NCBI RefSeq assembly: GCF_012931685.1 | Contig: NZ_JABANC010000005.1 | Location: 124,001-188,000, forward strand | DNA from: Hanstruepera ponticola | GTDB taxonomy: Bacteria > Bacteroidota > Bacteroidia > Flavobacteriales > Flavobacteriaceae | DNA length: 64,000 bases | Reading direction: 5' to 3' | In this document: piece by piece, positions 61,697 to 64,000 of the stretch | How positions within the stretch are numbered: the stretch's first letter is position 1 | How the letters are laid out: each line of letters opens with the position of its first letter | Translations under genes and position numbers: made by a program | The notes under the pieces: model-generated | Databases searched by the model: none | The model's input: only the letters and a program-made list of their open reading frames with translations | What the model was told of the DNA's origin: nothing

Positions 61697-63883
61697 TTAC
61701 TTAGTAAAAAGCAACTCTCTATACTTCGTTAATGGCCAAAGTTCATCATCAACCAACAACTCTAATTTATCACAATGATATCTAATTTCATCAAAAAGCG
61801 GCTTTACCTTAAAACAGTAAGCATCTGCTTTTTTATCAATATCAGTCATGTTATTAGCCTTTTTACGCTCATTAGTCATTTTTGTCACATTAGAGTTTAT
61901 TGACGCAATATGTTCAGAAATCTCTTCTATTAGCACAAGTTGTTCCTTGGCAAACTTCTTAAAACTAGCTCCATAAATCTCCTTAAGACCTTTTACATTT
62001 TTGATAAGAATATTTTGGTAACGAACAGCTGTTGGAACGACATGGTTTCTCGCAATATCACCTAAAACACGTCCTTCAATTTGGATTCGCAACACATATT
62101 CTTCCATTTCAATTTCATAACGCGCTTCAGCTTCCACCCTATTCATGACACCAAGTTCTTCAAACATTTTTAACGTTTTATCAGAAACTTTTGCCTTGAG
62201 TGCTTCTGGCGTGGTTTTGTTATTACTTAATCCACGTTTTTTAGCTTCCTTTTCCCATTCTTCGCCATAACCATTTCCTTCAAAAAGAATGTTTTTAGAT
62301 TTCTTGATATACTCTCTTAACACATTAAAAACAGCTTCATCTTTCTTTAAATCTTTTTTATCAATAAGCGCATCTACTTCAGATTTAAACTCTATTAATT
62401 GTTTCGCCATAATAGTGTTTAAAACAGTCATCGCATTGGCACAATTTGCTTTAGAACCAACAGCTCTAAATTCAAATTTATTTCCTGTAAAGGCAAAAGG
62501 AGATGTTCTATTTCTATCTGTATTATCCAATAAAATTTCAGGAATTTTACCAACTACATTTAACTTCAAATCAGTTTTTTCTTCTGGTGAAAGTTTGCCG
62601 TTAGTTACATTCTGCAATTCATTAAGTACATTTGTTAATTGCTCACCAATAAAAACTGATATAATTGCTGGTGGTGCTTCATTTGCGCCTAAACGATGGT
62701 CATTACTCGCTGAAGCAATTGCAGCACGTAACAATTCTTCATTATCATTAACCGCTTTTATGGTATTAATGAAAAAAGTTAAGAATTGTAAATTACTCAT
62801 TGGCGTCTTTCCTGGACCTAATAAATTAACTCCAGTATCTGTACTTAAACTCCAGTTATTATGTTTACCCGAACCGTTTACTCCTGCAAAAGGCTTCTCA
62901 TGAAATAATACTTTAAAATCATGTCTTTCTGCTACCTTATCCATAACATCCATTAATAGTGAATTATGGTCAACTGCTAAATTAGCTTCATCATAAACTG
63001 GAGCTAACTCAAATTGGTTCGGAGCTACTTCATTGTGTCTTGTTTTTACTGGAATTCCCAAAAGCATGCATTCAGTTTCAAGATCACGCATATACTGCAT
63101 GGCTCTATTTGGGATGGTTCCAAAATAATGATCATCTAATTGTTGTCCTTTGGCAGGAGAATGACCTAAAAGCGTACGACCTGTTAAAACTATATCTGGT
63201 CTTGATGCTACCAGAGAACTATCAATTAAAAAATACTCTTGCTCCCAACCCAAAGAAGCATTTACTTTCTTAACGTTTTTGTCAAAATACTTACACACGT
63301 CAACAGCAGCACCATCAACCGCCTGTAACGCTCTTAATAGTGGCGTTTTGTAATCTAAAGCCTCACCTGTATAAGCCACAAACACAGTTGGAATACACAA
63401 GGTTGTACCATATATAAAAGCTGGCGACGTAGGATCCCAAGCTGTATATCCACGTGCCTCAAAGGTATTTCTAATTCCTCCATTTGGAAAACTAGATGCA
63501 TCAGGCTCTTGTTGTACTAATTGTCCACCTCCAAATTTTTCTATAGCACGCCCATTTCCAATCGGTTCAAAGAACGCATCATGCTTTTCAGCTGTAGCGC
63601 CAGTTAGTGGTTGAAACCAGTGTGTATAGTGCGTAGCTCCTTTGGAAATAGCCCATTCTTTCATTCCTGTCGAAATATGGTCAGCAACCACTCGATCAAT
63701 TTTAGAACCATTTTGAATAGCATCCATGACACTTAGAAAAGCTTCTTTGGTTAAAAATTGACGCATGGTGTCCTCGTTAAACACATTTAAGCCAAAAATG
63801 GCCGAACGACGTTCTTTTTCCTCAATGTGAATCGGTTTTCTAGTAAGCGATTCTTTGATAGCATGAAATCTTAAGGTTGACAT
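61697..63883 (-). CDS. glnA: Glutamine synthetase type III
   Basis: 728 aa from MSTLRFHAIKESL. The large size, GATAEKHDAFFEP, KTRHNEVAPNQFELAP, NGSGKHNNWSLST and NRTSPFAFTGNKFEFRAVGS motifs are those of GSIII (GlnN), the dodecameric form of Bacteroidota. It makes glutamine from glutamate, ammonia and ATP. The frame extends 31 codons upstream to 63976, but a perfect -7 element lies inside that extension, so the shorter start is chosen. Monocistronic. Confidence 0.95.
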   Translation of the reverse strand: MSTLRFHAIKESLTRKPIHIEEKERRSAIFGLNVFNEDTMRQFLTKEAFLSVMDAIQNGSKIDRVVADHISTGMKEWAISKGATHYTHWFQPLTGATAEKHDAFFEPIGNGRAIEKFGGGQLVQQEPDASSFPNGGIRNTFEARGYTAWDPTSPAFIYGTTLCIPTVFVAYTGEALDYKTPLLRALQAVDGAAVDVCKYFDKNVKKVNASLGWEQEYFLIDSSLVASRPDIVLTGRTLLGHSPAKGQQLDDHYFGTIPNRAMQYMRDLETECMLLGIPVKTRHNEVAPNQFELAPVYDEANLAVDHNSLLMDVMDKVAERHDFKVLFHEKPFAGVNGSGKHNNWSLSTDTGVNLLGPGKTPMSNLQFLTFFINTIKAVNDNEELLRAAIASASNDHRLGANEAPPAIISVFIGEQLTNVLNELQNVTNGKLSPEEKTDLKLNVVGKIPEILLDNTDRNRTSPFAFTGNKFEFRAVGSKANCANAMTVLNTIMAKQLIEFKSEVDALIDKKDLKKDEAVFNVLREYIKKSKNILFEGNGYGEEWEKEAKKRGLSNNKTTPEALKAKVSDKTLKMFEELGVMNRVEAEARYEIEMEEYVLRIQIEGRVLGDIARNHVVPTAVRYQNILIKNVKGLKEIYGASFKKFAKEQLVLIEEISEHIASINSNVTKMTNERKKANNMTDIDKKADAYCFKVKPLFDEIRYHCDKLELLVDDELWPLTKYRELLFTK

Positions 63884-63917
63884 AAAATAAGGATTGTAAT
63901 TATTATTAATTAAAGGG

Positions 63918-63925
63918 CAAAAGTA
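63918..63925 (-). promoter_or_regulatory. -7 promoter element of glnA
   Basis: Plus CAAAAGTA is TACTTTTG on the minus strand, 35 bp before the chosen start. It decides against the longer reading frame. Confidence 0.55.
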
Positions 63926-64000
63926 ATTAAATTTAATAACAACTACACAATATACCCTATTTTTTTTAGGGTTCAAATTTAATAAATGATTAATTTAAAC

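Noticed and set aside
63884-63976. 31-codon N-terminal extension of glutamine synthetase
   Set aside because: A perfect -7 promoter motif lies inside it and GSIII proteins begin near MSTLRF.

Overview
The window looks like a chromosomal segment of a marine-type Flavobacteriaceae (Bacteroidota). It is AT-rich. Genes lack Shine-Dalgarno sequences and are often preceded by the Bacteroidota -7 promoter motif TAnnTTTG (for example TACTTTTG before sucC, grpE, ilvE and glnA). Family-level markers are a type IX secretion C-terminal domain, DUF6090 membrane proteins, Lacal_2735-like small proteins, type III glutamine synthetase, MnmD, a class II ribonucleotide reductase and an IcmF-type fused mutase. 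No rRNA, tRNA, CRISPR array, prophage or complete insertion sequence is visible.

Layout. 1-2021: sucC (partial) and lysA. 2112-13389: a long plus-strand run with a Rieske oxygenase and SRPBCC pair, NTF2/SnoaL-like lipoprotein, prolyl-peptidase-like lipoprotein, SGNH protein plus MBOAT acyltransferase, amidohydrolase fused to an NTF2-like domain, DUF1624 acyltransferase, cupin lipoprotein and two DUF6090 proteins. 13480-23498: mostly minus, with a secreted peptidase/T9SS/DinB/VOC operon, PPK2, and an operon of ABC exporter, MscS channel and sigma-54 activator; then grpE-dnaJ. 24189-32204: YceI lipoprotein, DEAD-box helicase, beta-propeller lipoprotein, ECF sigma/anti-sigma pair, DUF885 peptidase and DoxX. 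32205-34858: a small accessory segment with palindromic intergenic DNA, two hypothetical modules, a CoiA-like nuclease and a 13-copy 21-nt tandem repeat. 34859-45985: housekeeping and small envelope genes (MnmD, heme lipoprotein, IlvE, MazG-like, CrcB, MFS, Lrp). 46042-63883: icmF, DUF4197, prfA, pyrF, a mini ABC transporter, nrdJ, purM, outer-membrane proteins and glnA.

How genes fit together. Two enzymes need adenosylcobalamin (IcmF, NrdJ) and a BtuF-fold protein sits between them, so this organism probably relies on B12. Many products are lipoproteins or secreted, which points to envelope metabolism, including likely O-acylation of a surface polymer by the SGNH/MBOAT pair.

Most unusual items: (1) an 84-nt palindromic element inserted in frame in icmF, with a related intergenic copy near 32.3 kb; (2) a decayed copy of the icmF 3' end about 570 bp past the intact gene; (3) the 21-nt tandem repeat at 34531-34803, open in both directions; (4) palindrome-bounded accessory modules at 32.2-34.5 kb; (5) an orphan short transcription unit at 41536-41700 with a perfect 12-bp terminator. 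Functions are assigned from recognisable motifs only; no database search was run.
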